Assembly: GCA_026415195.1 (NCBI GenBank)
Contig: JAOAHO010000002.1
Span: forward strand, 1 to 64,000
DNA: 64,000 nucleotides
Source of the DNA: Bacteroidia bacterium
Lineage (GTDB): Bacteria > Bacteroidota > Bacteroidia > B-17B0 > Aurantibacillaceae
Direction of reading: 5' to 3'
The position numbers and the translations under genes were made by a program. The notes under the pieces are model-generated. The model had not been told where the DNA came from, ran no database searches, and saw nothing but the letters and a program-made list of their open reading frames with translations. Positions 25,983 to 33,048 of this stretch are shown in pieces (positions within the stretch are counted from its first letter, which is position 1; the number at the start of each line of letters is the position of its first letter).

Positions 25983-26016
25983 CAAAAAAAAACGGGCCCT
26001 TGTCTGTTAGGGCCCG
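25983..26016 (-). terminator. Rho-independent terminator of rpsT
   Basis: CGGGCCCT (25993-26000) pairs with AGGGCCCG (26009-26016) around an eight-base loop. Reading leftward a run of nine T follows. It lies 22 bases past the rpsT stop. Confidence 0.9.
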
Positions 26017-26037
26017 CAACAAAAAATATGACAAAAA

Positions 26038-26292
26038 TTACTTTAGATTATTTATAATTTTGCTGAGTTTTGATTTGATGTTTGCAGCTTTGTTGGGATG
26101 AATAACGTTCTTTTTAGCTAACTTATCAAGCATAGAGAAAACTTTGGGTTGAAGTTCCAAAGCTGTTTTTTTATCCTTAGCCAGACGAATTCTTTTCACA
26201 AAGGTACGGGCAGTTTTTGCATAATAGCGGTTATGCTCGCGTCTTGCCCTGTTTTTGCGAATATCTTTTATTACCGATTTGATGTTAGCCAT
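26038..26292 (-). CDS. rpsT: 30S ribosomal protein S20
   Basis: A primary binding protein of the 16S rRNA in the small subunit. At 84 residues from the ATG at 26292 it begins 'MANIKSVIKDIRKNRARREHNRYYAK', in part, and shows the usual Lys/Arg-rich helical hairpin and the 'NVIHPNKAANIKSKLS' C-terminal block. An upstream in-frame Met at 26316 is rejected because it overlaps the -7 box TAAATTTG and adds residues foreign to the family. It is monocistronic with its own terminator. Confidence 0.96.
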   Translation of the reverse strand: MANIKSVIKDIRKNRARREHNRYYAKTARTFVKRIRLAKDKKTALELQPKVFSMLDKLAKKNVIHPNKAANIKSKLSKIINNLK

Positions 26293-26313
26293 CAGCTTAA
26301 AAATTTGGGAGGG

Positions 26314-26321
26314 CAAATTTA
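26314..26321 (-). promoter_or_regulatory. -7 box of rpsT
   Basis: TAAATTTG on the minus strand ends 21 bases before the rpsT ATG. No TTG is found 17-21 bases upstream, so the -33 part is weak or absent. Confidence 0.5.
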
Positions 26322-26382
26322 TAATTATTTTTCAATATGAAAAAATGTTTCAAATAAAATTCATTATTTCGCAAATACGAGA

Positions 26383-27492
26383 ATGTTAAGATTTTTACAT
26401 TACGGAATTGTATTATTGCTGGCACAAGGGGGGCTACTTTTTGGCCAGTATTATATTCCCCATATAAGTAATAAAAACCTCGTACCAAACAGTAGTTTCG
26501 AAAATTACCGAAGGAAAGGAAGCAATATTCGCTTTTGCACTCCGTGGCAAGGCATTGCCACCGTAGACTTTTATCAGGAGCCCGTAAAAGGAGACACCAC
26601 TGTGGAACGTGGAGCCAAAACGGGAGATTGTTATGCCGGCCTACGCTATCAAAAACGATACAAAGAATTTTTACAGGTTAAGCTTGTGGAGCCCTTAAAA
26701 AGGGGCTGCAAATATGAAGTGAAGGTGTATTTCAGGCTTGCACACTGGAGTAATGTGGCTTTAAAATCATTGGGAGTATTGTTTTCCAAGGGGGGCTATG
26801 CCGGGCAAGGATCTGTTTCAAAACCCAACATGATCGATACAGTCGTGAAAAAAAAAGGGCTTATCAACGGGTATCGTTGGTTTTTGCTCAGGGGGATTTA
26901 CAAAGCCGACGGTGGTGAGAAATATATGACCATCGGCAATTTTCATCCCGTGATAAGGAAAGACATGGAAAATATCCGCCTCATCCGATTCGGATTTCGC
27001 GAAGCCTATTATTACGTGGACGATGTGTCGGTGGTGATGGTGGAGGATGCCGAAGAGAAACCGGAAATTGTCATAGTGGGGCCTTCGCTGAGGGAGAAGT
27101 TTGAAAAAGACAGCATAATGGAAGTGAATGAAGAAATGAAAGTAGGTAAAAAGATTGCGTTGAAGAATATTTTCTTTGCCGAAGGCAAATCTTATTTCCT
27201 ACCGGAGTCGTACGTAGAGTTGAATAAATTATCTTATTTTCTGATAAAGAACCCCGACCTTGTAATTCAAATCAACGGGCATTCCGACAATAGCGGATTA
27301 TGGTTCAAAAATCAGAAGCTCAGCGAAAAACGTGCTCGTGCCGTTTTTGAGTATTTGATTCAGCGGGGCGTACAAAACAAAATGTCGTATAAGGGTTTTG
27401 GTTCCAGCCAGCCCATAGCCGACAATTCCACTGACGAAGGCAAAGCCAAAAACCGCAGGGTCGAAATTGAAATCATAAAAATTGGGAATTGA
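26383..27492 (+). CDS. OmpA family outer-membrane protein
   Basis: A 369-residue protein with a signal peptide (cleavage near 'LLFGQYY'), an N-terminal beta-sandwich like a carbohydrate-binding module ('NLVPNSSFENYRRKGSNI' near residue 33, ending with 'YYVDDVSVVMVED' near 220), and a C-terminal OmpA domain (about 255-365). The OmpA domain shows 'LKNIFFAEGKSYFLPESYVEL', 'IQINGHSDNSG', 'LSEKRARAVFEYLIQRGV' and 'GFGSSQPIADNSTDEGKAKNRRVEI', quoted in part, which carry the peptidoglycan-binding Asp and Arg. The pattern is common in Bacteroidota surface proteins. Its stop shares a base with the wecB ATG, so the pair may be coupled. Confidence 0.9.
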   Translation: MLRFLHYGIVLLLAQGGLLFGQYYIPHISNKNLVPNSSFENYRRKGSNIRFCTPWQGIATVDFYQEPVKGDTTVERGAKTGDCYAGLRYQKRYKEFLQVKLVEPLKRGCKYEVKVYFRLAHWSNVALKSLGVLFSKGGYAGQGSVSKPNMIDTVVKKKGLINGYRWFLLRGIYKADGGEKYMTIGNFHPVIRKDMENIRLIRFGFREAYYYVDDVSVVMVEDAEEKPEIVIVGPSLREKFEKDSIMEVNEEMKVGKKIALKNIFFAEGKSYFLPESYVELNKLSYFLIKNPDLVIQINGHSDNSGLWFKNQKLSEKRARAVFEYLIQRGVQNKMSYKGFGSSQPIADNSTDEGKAKNRRVEIEIIKIGN

Positions 27493-28655
27493 TGCCACAT
27501 AAAGTGCTGACCATCATCGGAGCCAGACCCCAGATCATTAAAGCGGCTGCCCTTAGCCGTGCATTCCGGAATTTTTATGAAGGCAAAATCACGGAAATTT
27601 TGGTACACACGGGCCAGCATTATGATGATAACATGAGCGACATTTTCTTCCGGCAAATGAACATTCCCCGACCACACTATAATTTGGAAGTGGGTAGCGC
27701 TTCCCATGCCATTCAAACCGCACGGATGATGGAGCGTATGGAAGAAGTGTTTTTAAAAGAAAAACCAGGAGCCGTTGTCATTTATGGTGATACAAATTCC
27801 ACACTTGCCGCAGCAGTTGCCGCTTCAAAAATTCATATACCAGTGGTACATATTGAGGCGGGGCTTCGTTCCTTCAATAAATCGATGCCCGAAGAAATTA
27901 ACCGCATCGTGGCCGACCACCTCAGCACACTTTTATTTACACCCACAAAAACCGGGCTTAAAAACCTGATAAATGAAGGGTTTAAAGAAAATTCCGAACC
28001 GCCTTACCATGCCGACAACCCAAAAGTTTATCATTGCGGGGATTTGATGCTCGACAATTCTTTGTATTACGCCGGTTTGGCTGAAAAAACAAGCAACATC
28101 ATGGCCGATTTGGAACTGCAGCCGAATCAGTTTGTGCTTTGCACCATTCACCGCGACCTGAATACGGATTATCCGGAGCGCCTGACAGCCATCCTGAACG
28201 GTATCATGCAGGTGGCTGAGGGATTGAACATAAAAGTGGTGTTGCCGCTTCACCCGCGCACAAGAAAAAAAATCATGGAAATTAAAGGGAGCGAAGCTGT
28301 AAAAAAATTCCAGAGCCATCCCATGATTATGATTATCCCGCCGGCCGGTTTTTTGGAAATGTGCATACTGGAAAAAAACACGGCATTGGTGCTGACCGAC
28401 AGTGGCGGCGTTCAAAAGGAAGCCTATTATTTTAAAAAACCATGCGTGGTGTTCCGCCCCGAAACAGAATGGGTAGAACCTGTGGAATACGGCTGCACCT
28501 TACTAGCCGATGCTGATGAAGAAAAAATTTTTTTCTGCTGTAAGACCCTTACCGAAAATCCTCCGGAAAATTTTCCGCCTGTTTTCGGCAACGGCAAAGC
28601 GGCAGAATTTATGGCAGAAAAAATTTTTGAATTTTTAAATTTTCAAAACAGATAA
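27492..28655 (+). CDS. wecB: Non-hydrolysing UDP-N-acetylglucosamine 2-epimerase
   Basis: Interconverts UDP-GlcNAc and UDP-ManNAc for surface polysaccharide synthesis. A 387-residue GT-B-like enzyme with 'IIGARPQIIKAAAL' at the N-terminus, 'VHTGQHYDDNMSDIFF', 'IYGDTNSTLAAAVAASK', 'VHIEAGLRSFNKSMPEEINR' with catalytic acidic residues, 'TIHRDLN' and 'LTDSGGVQKEAYYFKKPCV'. The ATG at 27492 overlaps the stop of the OmpA gene (TGATG); a TTG one codon upstream is less likely. No other polysaccharide gene is adjacent. The 3' end overlaps truB by 21 bases on the opposite strand. Confidence 0.95.
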   Translation: MPHKVLTIIGARPQIIKAAALSRAFRNFYEGKITEILVHTGQHYDDNMSDIFFRQMNIPRPHYNLEVGSASHAIQTARMMERMEEVFLKEKPGAVVIYGDTNSTLAAAVAASKIHIPVVHIEAGLRSFNKSMPEEINRIVADHLSTLLFTPTKTGLKNLINEGFKENSEPPYHADNPKVYHCGDLMLDNSLYYAGLAEKTSNIMADLELQPNQFVLCTIHRDLNTDYPERLTAILNGIMQVAEGLNIKVVLPLHPRTRKKIMEIKGSEAVKKFQSHPMIMIIPPAGFLEMCILEKNTALVLTDSGGVQKEAYYFKKPCVVFRPETEWVEPVEYGCTLLADADEEKIFFCCKTLTENPPENFPPVFGNGKAAEFMAEKIFEFLNFQNR

Positions 28656-29360
28656 ATTTTTTTGAATCATTTCATCAGCCTCATCCAAATCCCATGCATC
28701 TTCCAGTTTATATGGCCCCACATTGATGCGCATTAATCTTTGAATATAAGCCCCGGAATGTAAGGCCAACCCGAAATCTCGAGCTATGGAACGTATATAT
28801 GTTCCTTTGCTGCAATGAATTCTGAAATAAACTTCAGGCATGAGTATTTTTTGAATTTCAAATGCGTGAATAAATACAGGACGCGCCATTAATTTTTTTT
28901 CTTCTCCTTTCCTGGCTAACTCATAGGCCCGTTTTCCTTCAATCTTAATCGCACTGAAGAGGGGAGGTTCCTGGAATTGTTCACCGACAAATGACGCTGC
29001 CACGTTTCGGATAATATCTTCCGTGATATGTTCCGTAGGGAAAACTTTGTCTGGGGGGGTCTCTAAATCGTATGAGGGTGTGGTTTTTCCAAGCACCATA
29101 ATTCCCTCATACACTTTATCCATTTGCAAGAAATGAGAAATATTTTTGGTTTGATTTCCGTAACAAACAATCATAAGCCCTTCGGCCAAAGGATCAAGCG
29201 TTCCGGTATGTCCCACCTTGAAACTGGTTTTGGGTAAGCCTGAAAGGCGAAAATTTTTTTCAAGTAAATTTTTTATTTTTTTAACCAGTTGGAAACTGGT
29301 CCACCCTACGGGTTTGTTAATCAGGATTATCCCCCCATCTTGCCCAATATACGGTTTCAT
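28635..29360 (-). CDS. truB: tRNA pseudouridine(55) synthase
   Basis: Makes pseudouridine at position 55 in the tRNA T-loop. The 241 residues cover the TruB catalytic core: 'GIILINKPVGWTSFQLVKKIK', in part, then 'KVGHTGTLDPLAEGLMIVCYG' with the catalytic Asp, and 'FRIHCSKGTYIRSIARDFG'. It lacks the longer C-terminal PUA-type tail of the E. coli protein, as is usual for short TruB forms. It lies six bases after metF and is probably the last gene of the apbC-Nfu-metF-truB run. Confidence 0.95.
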   Translation of the reverse strand: MKPYIGQDGGIILINKPVGWTSFQLVKKIKNLLEKNFRLSGLPKTSFKVGHTGTLDPLAEGLMIVCYGNQTKNISHFLQMDKVYEGIMVLGKTTPSYDLETPPDKVFPTEHITEDIIRNVAASFVGEQFQEPPLFSAIKIEGKRAYELARKGEEKKLMARPVFIHAFEIQKILMPEVYFRIHCSKGTYIRSIARDFGLALHSGAYIQRLMRINVGPYKLEDAWDLDEADEMIQKNLSVLKI

Positions 29361-29366
29361 TAGAAA

Positions 29367-30320
29367 TTAGAAAACGGCTTTGGCCACTGCCCGAGTTGCC
29401 TCAGAATTCCCCATCGTGTAATAATGCAGGCAGGGAACCTGATTTTTAATCAAATCCTTGCTTTGCGCAATACACCATTCTATGCCCACTTTTTTCGCTT
29501 CTTCATCGTTTTTGCAATTCATTACTTCTTTACTTAATTCAATGGGGATGTCGATATGAAAAACTTTCGGAAGCAAGGTCAGTTGTTTTTTAGAGGTTAA
29601 GATTTTCAACCCCGGAATAATGGGGACATGAATATCGTGGTCTCTGCAAATTTTAACAAAATCATAAAATTTTTTATTATCGAAAAACATTTGGGTTACG
29701 ATGTATTCCGCACCAGCATCAATCTTTTGCTTTAGAAACAAGACATCCAACTCCATATTAGGACATTCAAAATGTTTTTCCGGATATCCGGCCACCCCGA
29801 TGCAATAATTAGTCGGTGTGGCATCTTTCATCTCTTCATCCAGATAAATACCTTTATTCATGTTGCTGATTTGCTTAACCAAATCCAGGGCATAGGAATG
29901 CCCTCCGGGCTCGGGTATGAAAGAGGGTTCGGTCTTGATACTGTCGCCACGAAGGGCCAACACATTTTGTATGCCAAGAAAGTTTAAATCAATCAGGGCA
30001 TTTTCGGTTTCTTCTTTGGTAAAACCTCCGCAAATAATATGAGGGACGGCTTCCACATTGTATTTGTTCATGATGGCCGCACATATTCCCACAGTTCCGG
30101 GACGCTTGCGGATGCTGACCTTTTCCAGATACCCCCCCGGCCTTTTCTTGTAAACATATTCTTCCCGATGGTAAGTGACATCCACAAAAGCGGGTTTGAA
30201 TTCCATTAAAGGATCAATACTTTCATAAATACTTTGAATACTTTTACCTTTTAAAGGAGGAAGTATTTCAATTGAAAATAAAGTTTTTTTTGATTCTTTT
30301 AAAATGTCTACCAATTTCAT
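29367..30320 (-). CDS. metF: 5,10-methylenetetrahydrofolate reductase
   Basis: Reduces methylene-THF to methyl-THF for methionine synthesis, with FAD. A 317-residue TIM-barrel protein with 'FSIEILPPLKGKSIQSIYES', 'FVDVTYHREEYV', 'PHIICGGFTKEETENALIDL', 'VLALRGDSIKTEP', 'IVTQMFFDNKKFYDF' and 'IPIIPGLKILTSKKQL'. These fit MetF-type enzymes of Bacteroidota, which lack the eukaryotic regulatory domain. Its ATG overlaps the upstream Nfu gene by four bases, so translation is coupled with iron-sulfur assembly genes, an unusual but plausible functional grouping. Confidence 0.95.
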   Translation of the reverse strand: MKLVDILKESKKTLFSIEILPPLKGKSIQSIYESIDPLMEFKPAFVDVTYHREEYVYKKRPGGYLEKVSIRKRPGTVGICAAIMNKYNVEAVPHIICGGFTKEETENALIDLNFLGIQNVLALRGDSIKTEPSFIPEPGGHSYALDLVKQISNMNKGIYLDEEMKDATPTNYCIGVAGYPEKHFECPNMELDVLFLKQKIDAGAEYIVTQMFFDNKKFYDFVKICRDHDIHVPIIPGLKILTSKKQLTLLPKVFHIDIPIELSKEVMNCKNDEEAKKVGIEWCIAQSKDLIKNQVPCLHYYTMGNSEATRAVAKAVF

Positions 30321-30583
30321 GATTTAGGATTAATTTGAGTTATGTTATCAATGGATTTTATTTCAGGAATGGCTTTCCGTATCACTTCTTCGATACCGTT
30401 TTTAAATGTTTGATCCGTCATGCTGCACGAACAACACGCTCCTTTGAATTCCACCTTAAGGACCAAGTCATCCGTAACATCCACTACCTCCACATTACCT
30501 CCATCTTGCATCAAAAAGGGCCTGATTTCCTCCAACGCGAGGTTCGCTTTATTTAAAATTTCTTTTTTTCTTTCAGGACTCAT
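30317..30583 (-). CDS. NifU C-terminal domain (Nfu) iron-sulfur scaffold
   Basis: An 88-residue single-domain Nfu protein that carries or assembles Fe-S clusters. 'LALEEIRPFLMQDGGNVEVVDV', in part, and 'FKGACCSCSMTDQTFKNGIEEVI' contain the Cys-x-x-Cys cluster site, here Cys-Cys-Ser-Cys, so a third Cys sits between the ligands. The ATG at 30583 (Met-Ser-Pro-Glu) is chosen: it overlaps the apbC end by 11 bases, whereas the longer start at 30616 would overlap by 44 and add residues atypical of the family. Downstream overlap with metF is four bases. Confidence 0.9.
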   Translation of the reverse strand: MSPERKKEILNKANLALEEIRPFLMQDGGNVEVVDVTDDLVLKVEFKGACCSCSMTDQTFKNGIEEVIRKAIPEIKSIDNITQINPKS

Positions 30584-31676
30584 GATGCAAGGTGTTTTCT
30601 TTTCCGGCATTTTCAAAATTCAATATGGATAAGCGACGTGCCACTTCCGAGGCCAAATTCAAATAATGGATTGCAGCCGGGTGTTTTTCATTAAATACCG
30701 GCGGGCGGCCTTCATCGGAACATTCGCGAACGGATTGGATTAGCGGAATTTGAGCCAAAAGCGGTATTCCTGTTGATTGAGACAATTTTTCAACCCCTCC
30801 CTTCCCGAAAATATAATAGCGATGATCGGGTAGTTCTTCAGGCGTAAACCAGGCCATATTTTCCACCAAACCAATGACGGGTATATTAATCGAAGGTATT
30901 TGAAATAAGGAAATCCCTTTTAAAGCATCGCTGATGGCCAGGGTTTGGGGAGTAGAAACGACAATGGCCGCATCGGGCCTGATTTGTGTACACAAACTGA
31001 TATGAATATCACCAGTACCCGGAGGAAGATCCACTACAAGATAATCCAGTTCTCCCCATGCCGTGTCGAAAAACAATTGAGAAAGAGCTTTGCTTGCCAT
31101 AGGACCGCGAAGCGCAACAGCTTGCCCTGAGGGAGCCATAAAACCTATGGAATTGATTTTAACACCGTAGCTTTCAACCGGAGCCATTTTTTTTTGGCCT
31201 TCAAATTCTGCTGAGCCCGGTCCTTCGTCTTGCACACCGAATATGATATGCTGGGAGGGGCCATAAATATCGGCATCCACCAGGCCAACCTTGGCCCCCA
31301 ATTTGTGTAAGGCCACCGCCAAGTTAGCCGCTATGGTACTTTTACCTACACCGCCCTTACCACTGGCCACCGCAATGATATTCTTAACATCCCTAAGTGT
31401 GGTTTGATTTTTATCCATGGGTGCTGTAATTTTCCGGGCAGTCATGCAAATTTCAACCTCAGCATCAGCACTGACATAATATTTTATGGCATTCAGGCAA
31501 GCATTTTTAATGGCATCTTTTAAAGGACATGCCGGAGTGGTAAGCTCTACTGAAAAAGTTATTTTTTTTCCCTCCACTTTCAGATCTTTCACCATCCCCA
31601 ATGAAACAATATCTTTTTTCAGATCGGGATCGTCAACGTTTTTTAAGGCATCCAAAACTTTTTCAGTGGTAATCAT
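30573..31676 (-). CDS. apbC: Mrp/ApbC/NBP35 family P-loop Fe-S carrier
   Basis: A 367-residue protein with an N-terminal MIP18 (DUF59) domain (residues 1-90, 'DALKNVDDPDLKKDIVSLGMV') and a deviant Walker A P-loop 'ASGKGGVGKSTIAANLA' near residue 107, followed by 'VGLVDADIYGPSQHI' and 'YLVVDLPPGTGDIHISL'. Mrp proteins bind and deliver Fe-S clusters using ATP. The usual C-terminal Cys-x-x-Cys of the E. coli form is missing: the equivalent stretch reads 'ENMAWFTPEELPDHRYYIFG'. It heads a run with Nfu, metF and truB. Confidence 0.92.
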   Translation of the reverse strand: MITTEKVLDALKNVDDPDLKKDIVSLGMVKDLKVEGKKITFSVELTTPACPLKDAIKNACLNAIKYYVSADAEVEICMTARKITAPMDKNQTTLRDVKNIIAVASGKGGVGKSTIAANLAVALHKLGAKVGLVDADIYGPSQHIIFGVQDEGPGSAEFEGQKKMAPVESYGVKINSIGFMAPSGQAVALRGPMASKALSQLFFDTAWGELDYLVVDLPPGTGDIHISLCTQIRPDAAIVVSTPQTLAISDALKGISLFQIPSINIPVIGLVENMAWFTPEELPDHRYYIFGKGGVEKLSQSTGIPLLAQIPLIQSVRECSDEGRPPVFNEKHPAAIHYLNLASEVARRLSILNFENAGKENTLHHES

Positions 31677-31712
31677 GCAATAATAACAATCAAAAGGGCA
31701 AGAAAGTTAATT

Positions 31713-31958
31713 TTATTTTTTCAATGAGTCGGAGCCAACTTTGGCTGTATCTTTCTGAATATTGTTTTGGTTTATGTAGGGCCATTTTGTCAATTCATAA
31801 GTTTGGTCCATGGAAGTACGAATGACATTTGCAATAGAGTCCTGAAAAACCCGCGCTCTGGCATACATCATTTCTCTGTCTTCGGCGGCAGGCCCGCATG
31901 CCATAAAAACAAAAGTCAACAATGCAAGACAGGCAAAAACAGATGTTTTAATTTTCAT
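31713..31958 (-). CDS. Small CGP-type lipoprotein
   Basis: An 81-residue lipoprotein beginning at the ATG at 31958, with signal peptide and lipobox Phe-Met-Ala-Cys22 followed by Gly-Pro-Ala-Ala-Glu. The longer frame to 32147 runs through another gene and is rejected. The mature part is charged and helical ('REMMYARARVFQDSIANVI'), ending in a Lys-Lys tail. The 'Ala-Cys-Gly-Pro-x-Ala-Glu' start and the 'DSIA' segment are shared with the gene at 32032-32280, so the two are probably distant paralogues. Promoter TTG-N18-TAACTTTG lies directly upstream, inside and just past the neighbour's terminator. Function unknown. Confidence 0.75.
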   Translation of the reverse strand: MKIKTSVFACLALLTFVFMACGPAAEDREMMYARARVFQDSIANVIRTSMDQTYELTKWPYINQNNIQKDTAKVGSDSLKK

Positions 31959-31964
31959 GATGCG

Positions 31965-31993
31965 CAAAGTTAAAGAAAAACAAAAAGCCCCAA
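31965..31993 (-). promoter_or_regulatory. Promoter of the small lipoprotein gene at 31713-31958, overlapping a terminator
   Basis: TTG (31993-31991), 18 bases, TAACTTTG (31972-31965). The -33 TTG lies in the loop of the upstream gene's terminator, and the -7 box ends six bases before the ATG at 31958. Confidence 0.6.
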
Positions 31994-32008
31994 TAAATGG
32001 GGCTTTTT
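31982..32008 (-). terminator. Rho-independent terminator of the 32032-32280 lipoprotein gene
   Basis: AAAAAGCCCCA (31982-31992) pairs with TGGGGCTTTTT (31998-32008), loop ATAAA. A/T tracts flank both sides, so it could work in both directions. Confidence 0.88.
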
Positions 32009-32031
32009 CAACCAAAACACACCAAAGTATA

Positions 32032-32280
32032 TTATTTTTTGGTGGCTTCCTGAGCAGCCTGAGATGCTGTTGAGGCAGCTTCGGCAGCGGCTTTGGCAGC
32101 ACTGTCAACGGTTTGGGCTGCATCTTCAGCGGCACTCTGAGCAGCATTCAAAGCAGCTGCTATGGAATCTTCGATACGTTTTTTCTCGGCTTCCAATTTT
32201 GCCTGTTCTTCGGCAGAAGGACCGCAAGCAACAAACGTAGCGGCAACGGCTACGGCGATGAAGGTAAACACTTTTTTCAT
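32032..32280 (-). CDS. Small alanine-rich lipoprotein under a putative ECF promoter
   Basis: An 82-residue lipoprotein with lipobox Phe-Val-Ala-Cys19 and mature start Gly-Pro-Ser-Ala-Glu. After about residue 25 it is an Ala/Glu/Lys-rich helix with heptad-like spacing ('RIEDSIAAALNAAQSAAEDA'), ending Thr-Lys-Lys. Such helices resemble Lpp-type or stress-induced lipoproteins; no family is certain. It is divergent from the ECF sigma gene and shares with it the element TGGTTACC-N14-ACATAAA, which makes it the best candidate target of that sigma factor. A strong terminator follows. Confidence 0.8.
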   Translation of the reverse strand: MKKVFTFIAVAVAATFVACGPSAEEQAKLEAEKKRIEDSIAAALNAAQSAAEDAAQTVDSAAKAAAEAASTASQAAQEATKK

Positions 32281-32296
32281 ATTGACTTTTTGTTGT

Positions 32297-32325
32297 TTTA
32301 TGTTGGCAGATTAAAAAGGTAACCA
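32297..32325 (-). promoter_or_regulatory. Putative ECF-type promoter of the small lipoprotein
   Basis: On the minus strand TGGTTACCTTT (32325-32315), 11 bases, ACATAAA (32303-32297), 16 bases before the ATG at 32280. Spacing between the two parts fits -35 and -10 elements of an ECF promoter. The same element occurs facing the sigma gene. Confidence 0.6.
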
Positions 32326-32401
32326 TGTATTTTAAAAAAAACTTTTAACTTATTGAAATTCAATTCATTATTTTTAAATCAGGAAACTTTTGATTCATTT
32401 T

Positions 32402-32430
32402 TGGTTACCTTTGGTTCTGACTTACATAAA
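32402..32430 (+). promoter_or_regulatory. Putative ECF-type promoter of the sigma factor gene
   Basis: TGGTTACCTTT (32402-32412), 11 bases, ACATAAA (32424-32430), 15 bases before the TTG at 32446. Identical in sequence and internal spacing to the element of the divergent lipoprotein gene. Part of it (TACCTTTG) also matches a primary-sigma -7 box, an alternative reading. Confidence 0.6.
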
Positions 32431-32445
32431 TTAAATAAGAGGAAG

Positions 32446-33042
32446 TTGGAAATATTTAATTCCGATAACCTTGCTTCCCAAAATCCACCCGGCAATCGTG
32501 ATCTATACGAAAAAAACCGGAGCTTAGACTGGGAGGCATTGTATAAGGAAGCATATCCTATGGTGTTGCATTGGTTGCTGGAAAGAAAAGCACCCTATGA
32601 CTGGGCAAAAGAAATTTGCCATGATGCTTTTTTGATATTGTTCCGAAAACTTAACGATCCGCTTTTTCATTTGGAATGCAAACCGGCAACCTTTATTGTG
32701 GCAGTGGCCAAAAAATTATACTTGAACCAAATCAGAAAAGAGAAAAACTCTTTGCTTTCAAACATCGTCGAAAAAGATTTTCCCGATTCGGAAGTACTAA
32801 ATATCCATATGATTTTGGAAGAAAACCGTCAGAAAGAAATTCAGATTTCCAGAATGAAGGATGCACTGGAACAATTGGGGCAACCCTGTAAGGAATTATT
32901 GGAAGACTTTTACTTTAGGAATTCCGACATGCAAAGCATAGCCGAAAAATTTGGTTATACGAATACCGATAATGCCAAAACACAAAAATACAAATGCCTT
33001 CAAAGATTAAAAAAGTATTTCTTTAACAAAAAGGAGGAATAA
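32446..33042 (+). CDS. ECF (sigma-70 family) RNA polymerase sigma factor
   Basis: A 198-residue ECF sigma factor with region 2 ('YKEAYPMVLHWLLERKAPYDWAKEICHDAFLILFRKL', cited as residues about 32-68) and region 4 ('LGQPCKELLEDFYFRNSDMQSIAEKFGY' onward, with a helix-turn-helix and the terminal 'LQRLKKYF'). No ATG exists in frame. The TTG at 32446 is preferred: it follows the purine-rich AAGAGGAAG and lies 15 bases after the ECF-like promoter. The frame stays open to a TTG at 32353, but that start would lie upstream of the promoter. Six bases downstream begins a membrane protein with an anti-sigma-like N-terminus, its likely partner. The divergent lipoprotein gene has the same promoter element. 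Confidence 0.88.
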   Translation: MEIFNSDNLASQNPPGNRDLYEKNRSLDWEALYKEAYPMVLHWLLERKAPYDWAKEICHDAFLILFRKLNDPLFHLECKPATFIVAVAKKLYLNQIRKEKNSLLSNIVEKDFPDSEVLNIHMILEENRQKEIQISRMKDALEQLGQPCKELLEDFYFRNSDMQSIAEKFGYTNTDNAKTQKYKCLQRLKKYFFNKKEE

Positions 33043-33048
33043 TCCGCC

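Noticed and set aside
30584-30616. Longer Nfu start at 30616
   Set aside because: It would overlap apbC by 44 bases and add residues not typical of Nfu; the start at 30583 fits better.
31959-32147. Longer lipoprotein frame to 32147
   Set aside because: The extra part is an out-of-frame Pro/Leu/Lys-rich reading of the neighbouring lipoprotein gene and spoils the signal peptide.
32353-32445. Longer N-terminus of the sigma factor from TTG at 32353
   Set aside because: It would start upstream of the ECF-like promoter, and the added residues are AT-rich filler unlike ECF proteins.
33031-33048. AAGGAGG as a Shine-Dalgarno site for the protease
   Set aside because: The bases encode Lys-Glu-Glu of the sigma factor and Shine-Dalgarno pairing is rare in this phylum; it may be chance.
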